A stretch of DNA of 64,000 nucleotides. Origin: Aculops lycopersici. Lineage: Eukaryota > Arthropoda > Arachnida > Trombidiformes > Eriophyidae. The notes below the pieces were generated by a model. It saw only the letters and a program-made list of their open reading frames with translations. It was not told the origin of the DNA and made no database searches. This document shows positions 19,501 through 28,393 of this stretch, piece by piece. A program made the translations under genes and the position numbers. The stretch is taken from positions 7,527,433 to 7,591,432 of the forward strand of contig WNKI01000001.1 in assembly GCA_015350385.1 (NCBI GenBank). The letters run 5' to 3'. Numbering within the stretch: position 1 is the first letter of the stretch; every line of letters starts with the position of its first letter.

Positions 19501-20636
19501 TGTTCCCATTCTTCAAACTCACCCCTAGATGAGTCGCTGGCATTGGATAAACTCACATAGTGCACAGCTGAATCCGTGCCTCTTATGCTTGATAGGGTCC
19601 AGATCTTATCATCCGAGATGGAGAAGTCGATGAGTTTTTCCCATGTTGGTGCTGGTATAAAGGAACCCTCTCTCAATATGTGTTGATGATCTGAGTATGA
19701 ATATGATAGGATCACAAACTCCTCTTTGCCTGGCAGGTATATGGCAATATTAGATCCAAGAACTCTCATCATGGGCTGACCAGTAACAATGATCGAGTTA
19801 TTTGAAAACGATTGAGATAAGTCTTGATGACGCGTCACATGGTAGGCGCGGGTGCAACGATTGTTGATTGAAAAAATACAGACTCGAGAGTCTCGGCATA
19901 ACGCAAACAATAGAACGTCTTGAGTTTCTTCATGTTTAAATGACGCGCAAGATATAATAGCGCTGTCACATTCCTCGGGGTTCTTGCCCAAAATTTTTGG
20001 CATTCTCGACCAAAGTCGACTAAGCATACCAACTTGAGTGATATCGAATGTTGTGACATTGTGTCGGCCAAATTGGACTACTAATAGTGTACCATCTGCA
20101 AGGCCAAGGGCACAATGAGTTAGATTATGGTGGTGCCATGATGTTGCGCTAAGGGGTTGTTGGTTTAGATTCGCATTGAGGGTGTAATAATTTGCTGGAT
20201 TGTAAAGAATATCATTTGTTAACTCGAAGAAGATGGATTTGCTGGTCACTTTTGGATGTGGCAGATCAATTCGATGTGCCGAGGACAGTGTGGCAATAAC
20301 AATCTCAACAGAGTCTGAATGTTCTATCACGTTGACGGTGCCAATGACTGGTGAGTTTACAAACTTGATCCTAACTTGGTTGCCTTCCAGATCGACCTCA
20401 GTTGATAACTCGACCAATTCTAAAGTGTCATCGACTGTCCTCCAATAGATGAATCTGTTGTGAGCGGCCGAGCCGACCTCTCTTGAATCTCTATACACAT
20501 AACCTGAGCCCATCTCTGGAGCCCTTAGATCTGTCAGAACTTGATGACCACTTGCTAGATCAAAGGTAAGTTGATTCCAGTTGTTGTCATCGAGGAAAGT
20601 CGGGGCCGCCAACTCTGTGTAGCTCCTTATTTCCAT
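16509..20636 (-). CDS. NUP160: Nuclear pore protein Nup160
   Basis: 1375 aa in a single exon. Nup160 is a scaffold member of the Y-shaped Nup107-160 complex of the nuclear pore. The N-terminal ~420 residues form a beta-propeller. The family block RFIYWRTVDDTLELVEL at about residues 61-77 and the following DLPHP block match animal Nup160. The rest is alpha-solenoid. The length matches the usual ~1400 aa. The open frame continues 29 codons upstream to 20723, but that codon is TTG; the first ATG is at 20636. An uninterrupted 4.1-kb coding exon is notable for an animal nucleoporin. Confidence 0.92.
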   Translation of the reverse strand: MEIRSYTELAAPTFLDDNNWNQLTFDLASGHQVLTDLRAPEMGSGYVYRDSREVGSAAHNRFIYWRTVDDTLELVELSTEVDLEGNQVRIKFVNSPVIGTVNVIEHSDSVEIVIATLSSAHRIDLPHPKVTSKSIFFELTNDILYNPANYYTLNANLNQQPLSATSWHHHNLTHCALGLADGTLLVVQFGRHNVTTFDITQVGMLSRLWSRMPKILGKNPEECDSAIISCASFKHEETQDVLLFALCRDSRVCIFSINNRCTRAYHVTRHQDLSQSFSNNSIIVTGQPMMRVLGSNIAIYLPGKEEFVILSYSYSDHQHILREGSFIPAPTWEKLIDFSISDDKIWTLSSIRGTDSAVHYVSLSNASDSSRGEFEEWEQVYLVDESGSQITSGQNLETEIFWRNRFSIPTIRKALQLFGQRVDANTLESLQAIADTTVQGDKAWEKFYAYCCDENRIRANKKLGLIVSQNESLISIVRSSSPSFVVPMLMSAQEGPYCGVESTPSVEKFMETLHNLSMEVDYVPEEEPDDKERKYQHVFKDFREKLYSHPAQITQSINDLIDALIATERVDPSKLNLEDFGSIDHLCEQLDLTSLAETMRDKILQDSTRMRSDRHPLSSNSGILITFDMFRRLVQARMLLARDLLIYIHIKESVDDSEDLIISGKVESIANSLRSYAILVWMTETHIKGHRNVNPEVLVQLTRHFEFFKKIPSQNITGSTNLLLSFLSNGGFEYSAAQRNQTVSSSKYVIDVAIDLCKLLWPSAGHNCFPEFLLTYQLDDQLGKYLELTDNWLHTGDIDRQYFRAANGILQNRGIAAVEIFNNLLFHLKPGSLISKFVGIDNGVFIPGTILKYYDKVTHLFQMFDDYENLISLINTCISLLDPNADQEQQTWVNSLRAKLFLYYLEVKNPDDAYHTMVLTDDLSLRYNCLRKFVVHHCEAERWNDLLSYPFIDIKEDFIKILYQKAESSDLAQLAALPTHKTTYYDLLYANYIAETKEPGSEEKDLDDEESYRKAAEVMYHYATRLAHEVPGILSIRKQTECLRLAMYTLLCANSRETLIDSHIHQSGKSNVSKRAHNSETNPSSISFNVGRQTPSIESKISLEDLQLKYEMTLARLRLLEKDPTANAIALSPLKPEEIIGQLVASSMFSSALRLAVLFRKPMEPIFDGLTAKYISAKRLTKYELAMNHSLERELNDILKDGYSLIDTHPYIADSSCSVADKLWRLINYYLGNYDGVNHRWGTDRSSNGTQTVLLRVVSEKLLSSSCDVPASVRRLYMSRNISELLKLLIKYDRLVDAADLAIEMIAKVTEHPPPIRANDPQLVYLPTHLINLLITYLEEDATNIHHIKTASVLRDRLGIFKKYTRAVSDTYCKM

Positions 20637-21659
20637 TGTTTTGATGTATATGTCTTTCTTAAAGTAATAGTTTAATAAGGATGATGATAGTGGTGTCGAT
20701 AGGAGTGAGTTGAAATCAATCAATATTAAATATTAGATAATAGAGTGAGAGACACGAGTAAAAGTCTCCAAATTTTTTGGATTTGTTGGCGCGTGGATAA
20801 ATGTGAGCCCTTAACACGTTTGCGCGCGCCTCTGGCGGCGACCACGCGGGGAGAATGCAGCCACAAGGTGTTACCTTCAGTCTGTGGACCGAGAGAGATG
20901 CGCACAGTGAAGCAACAGGACGAGAGTCCGTACTGTAGTCTGCAGATTTGACGTACTACTCAATCCAAGAAGAAAAAAAGTTGCCTAGTTGATGAGTTTG
21001 GGTTAGTTTGCTCAGGTGACCTCGCATAATCACTCACTAATTGACTACAAATGACAGTAACAAGACAGCTGAAAATAAGCACTGAATAAAGAGAACAAAT
21101 ATATAATTAGCTCGTCTCGGAAATAACTTCTTTCATTTATTATTATCATTGTTGTTCTCATTTAACACTTGGTTCTTAATGGTGTTGCTGTTGGTTCATC
21201 TCTTTCATCTCCTCCTCCTCCTTCTTATAGTTCTTTCACATCTCGTTGCAATAAAATCAACTCTCAATGTTCTTGTTGCTGTGTTTCTTCTTAATTATTC
21301 TTTCTTCACTCTAATAATAATGATAAGCACAATGTAAATCAATAATACTAACAACACCAGCAGCAACAACAAAAACCTAAATTAGGGAAAATTTGCACCC
21401 TCGCCAGCTTAAGGTTGATGCTGATGCTAATGCTAATGCCATTGTCGTTGTTGTTCCAGTTGATGGTCTCCGCTTTTAAGTGGTAAGCTACCAACCTTTA
21501 CATTCATTTTTACTTGGTGGCTCTTTGCTCTCTCCCTCTCTGTGTCTCTGCGTTTGTTGGTGTATGTGTGTGTAATATAGCTCTTTAATGTTTATGCTTA
21601 TGTTATCATAGTTATTGTTTCTAACTTAGTAACATAATAATAAAACTTCTTTAAATAGC
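20637..21659. other. Spacer: NUP160 promoter and tropomyosin 3' UTR
   Basis: Both flanking genes are on the minus strand. A TTTATTATTATC stretch near 21135 provides AATAAA-type signals on the minus strand, which would give tropomyosin a 3' UTR of about 0.5 kb. The region is rich in T and CTCCTC/TTG runs. No gene was recognised. Confidence 0.45.
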
Positions 21660-22647
21660 TTAGTAGCCGGTGAGCTCTGAGAAGGTTTGGTCCAATTCGT
21701 CTGAGATGGACTTGTACTTCTCCTTCTCGTGCACAAGCTCGTCCTCCAGTCTGTCCACCTCCTTTTGCAACTTTTGCACCGATCTCTCGGCAAACTCGGC
21801 GCGAGCCTCGGCTTCCTGGAGACGCTGGTTGGCAGTGCGAATGGACATCTCGTAGGTCTCCTCCTTTTGAAGGGCCTTCTCCTCGCTGACCTCCAATGAC
21901 TTGAGATTGTTACCAACAACCTTGAGCTCCTCCTCGAGCTCAACAATCTTCGACTCGCCAGTCTCGGCGCGCTCTTCGGCGCGCTCCAGGTCGGCCTCAA
22001 CCATGGCAAGCTTACGGGCAACCTCGTCGTATTTCCTATCGGCGTCTTCGGCCATCATTCTAGCCTCCTTCAATTGTGACTCGAGAGCCTCCATACGCTC
22101 CTCGTCGGTGATGCTACGGTGCTCGAGCATCTTACGCATACGCTCGCTCTCGTCGGCCGATTGGCTGGCCTCCTCGAGCTTCTGGGTGGCAACCTTAAGA
22201 CGCTCCTCGGAGCGCTCTAGGTCCTCCTCTAGCAACTGGATGCGTCTGTTTGAGGCGGCGGCTTCAGCCTCGGCCTGAATTTTGTGATAGATTTAAAGGT
22301 ATAGTCACCATGAGTGTAAAAGTACAACAGGTTAGTGGATGGAACAAAGATATGGTGTACATTCTCATGAGATAAAATCATGCAACCAAATCAAAGCCTC
22401 TACTTACGGTTTGCAATGTCTTTTCTTTCTCCTCAAGCTTAACATTAGCCTGGCTAAGCGACTCTTGCACTTGGTCAAGCTCATTTTCAATCTGTTGGAT
22501 CTTCTTCTGTAAACCGCGAACCTCCTCCTCTGACTTCTCGGCTCTCAAATTGGCGTCCCTGGCTTGCTGTTCGGCTTGCTCGGCTCGGTCAACTGCGTTG
22601 TCCTTCTCGAGCTTCATTGCCTGCATCTTTTTCTTGATCGCCTCCAT
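21660..22647 (-). CDS. Tropomyosin (arthropod pan-allergen family, group 10 homologue), two coding exons
   Basis: Join of 22408-22647 (codons 1-80) and 21660-22274 (codons 81-284 plus TAA), with a 133-nt intron at 22275-22407. The donor reads ACC|GTAAGT and the acceptor CAG|GCC. The product is exactly 284 aa, the canonical muscle tropomyosin length. It is an unbroken coiled coil from MEAIKKKMQAMKLEKDN to the C-terminal SISDELDQTFSELTGY. Tropomyosin lies along actin filaments and gates myosin binding. The protein is strikingly close to dust-mite allergen 10 and other arthropod tropomyosins. A second, 5' UTR intron is likely at 22675-22791 (donor GC|GTAAGT, acceptor CTAAG|G). A CArG box lies about 360 bp upstream of that UTR exon's donor. 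Confidence 0.96.
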
Positions 22648-22674
22648 TTTGATTGCTTTTTGGGGTTTCTTTTC

Positions 22675-22791
22675 CTTAGAGTAAAACTATTAATTAATTT
22701 GTGTGTGTGTTTCTTGATTGAACAACACAAAACAAAATAATACAATTGATTGATTGAATGATAGATGAAGATTTAATGCTAATACACTTAC
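22675..22791 (-). other. Probable 5' UTR intron of tropomyosin
   Basis: On the minus strand GTAAGTGT begins at 22791, and a TACTCTAAG acceptor ends at 22675, 27 nt before the start codon. The 117-nt size matches other introns here. It would put the first exon in 22792 to about 23130, next to the CArG/TATA element. Confidence 0.55.
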
Positions 22792-23149
22792 GCACTAGGG
22801 CTAGTGTTAGTGGACAACAGGTGCACAGAAATCAATTGATCTAAACTGTGAATGAAATGCTTACACTCAGTCACTCCTCTCTATGGTAGATAGCTTTAAC
22901 ACAGAAATCAGACTACGACACACGAAAAACAGGCAAACCGAGAGCTTGCCTCAATATTCCGCTGTCTAGTTGGCTAACTAAGCTCAAGTTAGTACATAAC
23001 CTCGAGGGCCTTAACAACCTTAGCAAGCGAAAAAGAAAGAGAGTGAGAGATAGATAGACAGACTCAACTAGACCAAGAGAACGAGTCGCTATGCGCCGTG
23101 CGCCGCAGCAGCAGCACATAGCTCCCATTCGACCCTATGCGCTATTCAA

Positions 23150-23166
23150 CCTTATAAGGTTATTGG
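23150..23166 (-). promoter_or_regulatory. Perfect CArG box with adjacent CCAAT box, tropomyosin promoter
   Basis: CCTTATAAGG at 23150-23159 fits the SRF consensus CC(A/T)6GG exactly and is palindromic. It contains TTATAA, which could also act as a TATA box. ATTGG at 23162-23166 reads CCAAT on the minus strand just upstream. Muscle actin and tropomyosin genes are typical SRF targets. The binding role is inferred from the match and position. Confidence 0.65.
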
Positions 23167-23364
23167 CTGAGTGCCAGATTGTGAGCGTGTAAGCGTCGCC
23201 GCCGCTGCTGCTATTGCTATCACTATGGCCCACGGCGCCATCGACGCTCCCGTTGGTCTCGCCTTCATCAGGACCGAGACTGATGCTCTTTCCGTGGCCA
23301 CCAAAGCCGAAGCAATAGCAACAGTAACAGCAACGACAGCCATGGTAGCTGCCGCCGCTCCCCT

Positions 23365-24597
23365 TTATTGCGAGTACAGCTCATACATCCCCTGCCGTCT
23401 GTAAGCCCGAATACAGGCCAAGTAGGCAACAATTATCAAAAAGGCAACCGAGAAGCCAATGTATTTTCCATAATGCGGAGGCTCCACCTTGAGATTAGTG
23501 CTGTTTCCCTCGTTGCCTTGTAACGCGATGCTACTTTCCAAACTCTCGTTGGTGCTCACACTAGAATTGTCGCTAGAGTCTATCTGTTGTGAGCTCACCG
23601 TTGTGGTGGTGGTGGTAGTGGTGGTGATGCTGCTGCTGCTGCTGCTAGTGGTAGTGCTGCTATTACCTTCCTCGTTTAATGAAAACATGGACCCACCAAA
23701 CGCATCTTCCAAGTTTACCGGGCTCATTGTAGTTGAAGTGGTAGTAGTCATAGTTGTAGTGGAAGTTGTCGTTGTTGCGGCCATCAAAGTGGTTGTAGTA
23801 CTATTACTTAAGAAATCAATGTCAAACTCCATCGGAGTTGGAGTGGTTGTTGGCGAGATCATTGCAGCCGCTGAATCCGTCGTCTCGGGTGCGATTGTTG
23901 TGACCTCTTCATCTGATTCCCTCTCAGACTTGACAGTTATTGGCTTAACAGAATCAACTGTGGTTCCAGGGTCAGAGGGAGCGACGGTTGTTGTGGTTGT
24001 CGGAGATGATGTAGTGCTCGAGATTGTTGCCGTGTCTGTCATCATGAGTCCTCGTGCCCCCGATCCTTGGAACATTGATGTGGAAGTGGTTGTTGTGGTC
24101 GTAACTGAGGTTGCCGAGTCTAAAACCGAAGAATCTAATGGTGTTAGGCCAACTGGAGGCGGATCGTCACGTTTCATTCCCAGAAATTTACAAGGACCAA
24201 TCCAATTAATATAAACTTGGTCGGGATATTTGAAGTGTTCCGTTACATACATTTTGAAGTGCCTCGTATACACCCCCTCATCTGATTTTATGAATCGCTT
24301 GAGATTTTTGATCTGCTCCTCAGGGCAACCGGGGAGTTGCGACAACTCGTCGCTATGCCATCCGGCAGAGTTTGAGTCTAACTCATCGATAATAATATTC
24401 TGACGAGTAGTTCGGTCTAAACTTATCTTAAGCGCCTGTCTCGCGATCTCCAGACTTGGAAATCCATGGCCAAAATTTGTAAATCTAATAACGTGATTTG
24501 TCGGCACGGAGGTAGGAAGTTGCTGAGACCAGCAACAGGTGACAGCTACGGCAAGAGCCAATGTGACAATAGATACTAATGATTTGTTAATCATCAT
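23365..24597 (-). CDS. Mucin-like single-pass membrane protein, unknown function
   Basis: 410 aa starting at ATG 24597; the codon at 24618 further upstream is GTG. The layout is a signal peptide (MMINKSLVSIVTLALAVAVT), an ectodomain module of roughly 115 residues with few cysteines (conserved-looking VYINWIGPCKFLGM near its end), and about 200 residues dominated by Thr/Ser/Val. That region is presumably heavily O-glycosylated and includes (T)n runs. A transmembrane helix near residues 380-400 (IGFSVAFLIIVAYLACI) and a short basic tail ending YELYSQ complete it. I do not recognise the ectodomain. It could be a mite-specific surface or gut-lining protein. Its 3' end is only ~200 bp upstream of the tropomyosin CArG box on the same strand, so its transcript end abuts that promoter. 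Confidence 0.75.
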   Translation of the reverse strand: MMINKSLVSIVTLALAVAVTCCWSQQLPTSVPTNHVIRFTNFGHGFPSLEIARQALKISLDRTTRQNIIIDELDSNSAGWHSDELSQLPGCPEEQIKNLKRFIKSDEGVYTRHFKMYVTEHFKYPDQVYINWIGPCKFLGMKRDDPPPVGLTPLDSSVLDSATSVTTTTTTSTSMFQGSGARGLMMTDTATISSTTSSPTTTTTVAPSDPGTTVDSVKPITVKSERESDEEVTTIAPETTDSAAAMISPTTTPTPMEFDIDFLSNSTTTTLMAATTTTSTTTMTTTTSTTMSPVNLEDAFGGSMFSLNEEGNSSTTTSSSSSSITTTTTTTTTVSSQQIDSSDNSSVSTNESLESSIALQGNEGNSTNLKVEPPHYGKYIGFSVAFLIIVAYLACIRAYRRQGMYELYSQ

Positions 24598-24694
24598 TCT
24601 AATTCTACCTTGATTCACTTTTGTTTCTTTTATTTTGAAAAATAATAATAAATTTATTCAAATAAACTATCACTATCTGACACTGGTTTAGGTC

Positions 24695-25756
24695 TCACAA
24701 GGTTAGGAATGGTTTTAGACTTGCTGGTGATGCCGCTTTAGCGGCGGCGGCTGGAGCGGTGGCGGTGGCTGGTTGCGAAGGTGCCTTAGTTGGTGGCGAT
24801 TCTACCACGCGCGCTACGGTCTTGGCGGGCGTAGCGCAACCACCGAGCGCCTCGCCATCGCTGCCGTCGCCATCTTCCTCCTTCTTTCTTTTCTGTGCGA
24901 ATCTCTGTTTAAACTTGAACATTACCTTATTGCCACTTGAGGTGGTGGTGTTTGTATAACAATCTTTATCTTGAGCGTCTTTATTACCATTTGTGGCGGC
25001 CACTGTGGCTGTAGTTTCACGATTAGCGTGAAGTTTTGTTGTTGTTATTGAATTTTTTGTTATCGTAGAAAGGGTTGTCTCGTTGTCAACATGATTAATA
25101 TCCATGACACTTGTTGGCGTTGGCGGAGGTAGCAGAGGTGATGGCGAATCTTTACAGGGGGAGAAACAGTTATCATCATTCGTTTTGGCATTCTTTGTCG
25201 TTGTCGTCGTCGTAGTGGTTGCTGTTGCTGTTGTAGTCTTACTATTGCGTAGGCTTAGGCCTCCTCGAATATTTTCCGGACTATGATATTTGAGTTTCAA
25301 TGAAGGGTTAGCACGTCGACAGGGATAACAATAATAGTTGACTATAGTGGTTAACTGTTGCTTTCTTTTCACATTCAAGTCCCACCTGTTGTGTATACAC
25401 TTGTAATGATACCAAATGCCGCATCTCTCGCAACAGATCATGAGGCCTCGACGTGGACGTGGTTCGCAGTATATACAAGGGTATCTATTCTCTCCCATCG
25501 ATCCTGTGGTGCTTGTGGCTAAGAAAGACTTGGATTTCAATAATAGATAATGTGTCACTGAATTACGTAACGAGTTGCTCTTGCTGTTGTAGGTAGAATG
25601 ATAGTAATAGGAATGTTTGTTGCTGCTGTTGTTGTAGATAGTGTTGCTGTTATTGTTGTATAGATAAGAATAATTATAATGATCACTGTAATGATTAGGA
25701 TGATGATGATTGAAGTGTTGATAATGATGATTGCGTCGAGATGATAAATTCTTCAT
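24695..25756 (-). CDS. PHD-finger protein with Asn/His/Tyr-rich N-terminus
   Basis: 353 aa starting at ATG 25756; the upstream in-frame codon is TTG. A canonical C4HC3 PHD zinc finger begins near residue 92: CIYC, CERC, then H-Y-K-C and finally CYPC, with the usual spacing. PHD fingers usually read histone tails, so a chromatin role is likely. The N-terminal ~80 residues are unusually rich in His, Asn, Tyr and Ser. The C-terminal half is low complexity (poly-Thr, then Ala/Pro). A second possible start is the Met just before the finger (MGENRYPC). The family is not identified beyond the finger. Confidence 0.65.
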   Translation of the reverse strand: MKNLSSRRNHHYQHFNHHHPNHYSDHYNYSYLYNNNSNTIYNNSSNKHSYYYHSTYNSKSNSLRNSVTHYLLLKSKSFLATSTTGSMGENRYPCIYCEPRPRRGLMICCERCGIWYHYKCIHNRWDLNVKRKQQLTTIVNYYCYPCRRANPSLKLKYHSPENIRGGLSLRNSKTTTATATTTTTTTTKNAKTNDDNCFSPCKDSPSPLLPPPTPTSVMDINHVDNETTLSTITKNSITTTKLHANRETTATVAATNGNKDAQDKDCYTNTTTSSGNKVMFKFKQRFAQKRKKEEDGDGSDGEALGGCATPAKTVARVVESPPTKAPSQPATATAPAAAAKAASPASLKPFLTL

Positions 25757-26926
25757 CCTTTGGTTATCTAATATCACCAAATTGAGTTCCGAGATTTTTA
25801 TGAGAGGAGGGAGTTGATAGTGATTGCGTCCGCCACAGACATCATCGTTGTGTCAAGTTCGAATTTATGTCAGTGTGGCACAATCTGTTTGTTGTTCTTG
25901 TAGTGGTAGTGGTAGTTGTGTGGGAGTGTGCTGATTTATAGGCTTGATCTGAGAGACTAGTCAGTGTCTTTTTGAACAGAGAGGAAGGAGATAGTAGAGT
26001 ATTAATAATAACAATCAACACGTGGTCATAATGAGACAGGTCAGCTGCTGTCGCTGCTACTGCTTGTGCCATTGCTACAACTGCCGCTACCGCCACAGTT
26101 GCTCCTGTAACCGCATTCTACGTAATAGGGAATTTCTGCAACAGGTTGCAGCGACAAGCTTACGAGTGTATAAGCTCCCGCTATCTATGCAGCAGCTGGA
26201 GTTTGCAACCAAGAGTCCATTAGTCGAGTCAGCGATAGCACACTGCCTAGCCAATAGAGGAGGAAAAGGACGAGGTGAGCGATTTCAGAGGGTAAAATAT
26301 TGAGCTAGTTGTCGTGGTTGGCTGCTCTCGTTTACGTTGACTCGACGTGGATTCCAAACACTAGATAGCTGGCTAGTTGGCAGCTAGATGCCATGCAACC
26401 CATGGGGCTAACAATCTGCATTTGAAGAGCTAAATAAATCTACCGGTATCCCCTCATCGAGATCCATCTATCAAAAGTCCAATCAGCTTTTGACAACGAT
26501 AGCAGCAAGCTCTACAAGCTAAAGTTACTGGTTTCTGATCTTAATGAAGACGACATCAATAGACATGGAATGATACTGAGTTCAGTTCTGCAGTGTATGC
26601 TACACTGATATTGATATATGGATAGATATTTATTTGGTTGAGTGTTTGCATATGAGCAATTCCATCTTTTTCTCTACTGACTTGATGTTATGAGTTGAAT
26701 TCATTCCTGATAGGGTGAGATATAATAAACATTTTAATATGATGAGGATCGTAGAGGTTGTTATATTGTAAGATTTATGCGTGTAACGTATATGAAGATT
26801 AAGATGATGATGATGTCACATAGTGGTAGTGGTAGGCCAATGACCTCGGTGTAATACTCGATGTGGTCTTGAAGTATTGGTAGTTCTCTTGTCGTCGATG
26901 ATGGTCTTATAACAAGTGTCTCATGC
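25757..26926. other. Spacer: PHD gene 5' region and GLMP 3' UTR
   Basis: 1.17 kb between two minus-strand genes. Trinucleotide-like Thr/Ala codon runs give short open frames (25842-26096, 26022-26303) with no conserved features. Nothing further recognised. Confidence 0.4.
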
Positions 26927-28393
26927 TCATCCTTCTACTGTAGTATCAGCTGCTAGAAGTAACTCCGTGTCTCCATGACTTCTAAACCTTCTCAGCATCA
27001 AATAACCCAAACCTGCCAACATGACTAATAGTGGCAAACAAAAGCAAACAAAAATAACAATCTTGACAAGGAATGAGAACATCTGCTCATGGGGTGCAGA
27101 GCCAAGGCCTAGTACAAAGCTAAAATCAGTGAAGTTTGTTGAACTGTAAGAGGTGTCACCTTTGCCATAGATTAATTGGAATCTGTATAGTTTGTAGTCT
27201 GGATTAGATCCCGTGTTTGGCTTGATCTTAAAGTACTGATAGAATGGTGGACTAATTGTTGGAAGTGAGTCAAATTTCATAGCCTCGTTTTGATCAAAAA
27301 CGTCAATGGTTCTTGAAATCATCTTTCGCTTATCTGTATAAGCAACCTCCTTCCAATATAAGAAGCCCAATTTGTCACTAATAGGCGTAGGTGGTGCCAC
27401 TGGTATTACATTCGACTCTGGTGTGACTGTTTGACCCTGAATCTCGGTGATCAAGTTTGGATTCAATTCATCTTGAGCTGGAGTTGGTGCTGGTGTCGTG
27501 TGGCCACCAGGCTTAGATTTGAATTGTAAACTCTTGATTCTAAAAACACCAGGTGTGTACTCATCCGAAATCAAAGATTCACTGTCGGTATCTAGCGATA
27601 TCTGATCAGTTGGACCTTGAATAACAACAACAAATGTCATGGCTAGTCTTGTGTTCTTAAAACCCGGCGGCGATTGAATGCCATCAACAATAATAACAAC
27701 GGAGATAGATTGGTTGTTCAACTTCAAATGAGGCACCTCTTTTTGGCGATCGGCCTTGTAGTCGCGTGGAATGGCCAACTTGATCATCAGATTACCATTC
27801 AGGTATTTATGCTTTGGCTTTAGCCTGAATTGAGTTTTTAGAAATTCGTCTTTTTGAAAGGTGGCTTTCGTCGCGAGATCCCAGATGATATCGCTCCAGT
27901 TGATGTCAATGTGAGCCTTGTCCTTAGTAAACAATCCACTATTGTCGGAATCATTGAATAGAGTTATCTTTTCAACGAGTAGACCAATAGCGAGATCTTG
28001 GGTAACATTGAAATGCAAACCCGACTTGGTGGTGTTGAGTACCTTGTTGTTCAGTAGGACATCCCAATCAATTAATAGATTGGAATCTTGACTAGAGCTT
28101 GTAGTTATAACCATGGGTGGTCCACCAATGTTTGACCAGAGAAAGTTGGTCTTCTGTGGATTCTCTGGATTACTTGAGACAACTTGAAAAAAATTAACCG
28201 CCGGCTTGTCATTATCATGACTTGAGTTGGTGCATTGCGGTAGGGTGCAGCCCATGTTGAATTTGATGTCCAGCAAATTCTTGTATCTAGTTTTAGCGGC
28301 CAGGCTGTTGGTGGCGCATTGAATAAGGATCATATAAAGCATTACAATGCCAGTTAAAACTGGTAATGGTAGTGATTTTGTTGAGGCTGCCAT
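26927..28393 (-). CDS. GLMP: GLMP-like (NCU-G1) lysosomal membrane glycoprotein
   Basis: 488 aa, intronless, ATG at 28393. An N-terminal signal peptide (LPVLTGIVMLYMILIQCAT) is followed by a lumenal domain with several N-glycosylation sequons. The NFLWSNIGGPPMV and LLIDWDVLL segments align in order with the vertebrate glycosylated lysosomal membrane protein. One transmembrane helix near residues 440-465 (IVIFVCFCLPLLVMLAGLGY) is followed by a short tail. In mammals GLMP is the accessory subunit of the lysosomal transporter MFSD1 and protects it from proteolysis. The protein is about 80 residues longer than human GLMP, mostly in a Pro/Thr-rich insert. Similarity is modest but spread over the ectodomain. 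Confidence 0.7.
   Translation of the reverse strand: MAASTKSLPLPVLTGIVMLYMILIQCATNSLAAKTRYKNLLDIKFNMGCTLPQCTNSSHDNDKPAVNFFQVVSSNPENPQKTNFLWSNIGGPPMVITTSSSQDSNLLIDWDVLLNNKVLNTTKSGLHFNVTQDLAIGLLVEKITLFNDSDNSGLFTKDKAHIDINWSDIIWDLATKATFQKDEFLKTQFRLKPKHKYLNGNLMIKLAIPRDYKADRQKEVPHLKLNNQSISVVIIVDGIQSPPGFKNTRLAMTFVVVIQGPTDQISLDTDSESLISDEYTPGVFRIKSLQFKSKPGGHTTPAPTPAQDELNPNLITEIQGQTVTPESNVIPVAPPTPISDKLGFLYWKEVAYTDKRKMISRTIDVFDQNEAMKFDSLPTISPPFYQYFKIKPNTGSNPDYKLYRFQLIYGKGDTSYSSTNFTDFSFVLGLGSAPHEQMFSFLVKIVIFVCFCLPLLVMLAGLGYLMLRRFRSHGDTELLLAADTTVEG

Noticed and set aside
20637..20723. 29-residue N-terminal extension of NUP160
   Set aside because: It begins at TTG; the first ATG is at 20636.
23489..24214. 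241-codon plus-strand frame rich in Val/Leu
   Set aside because: It is the antisense shadow of the Thr/Ser-rich stalk of the mucin-like gene; ACN codons read as GT-rich Val codons on the other strand.
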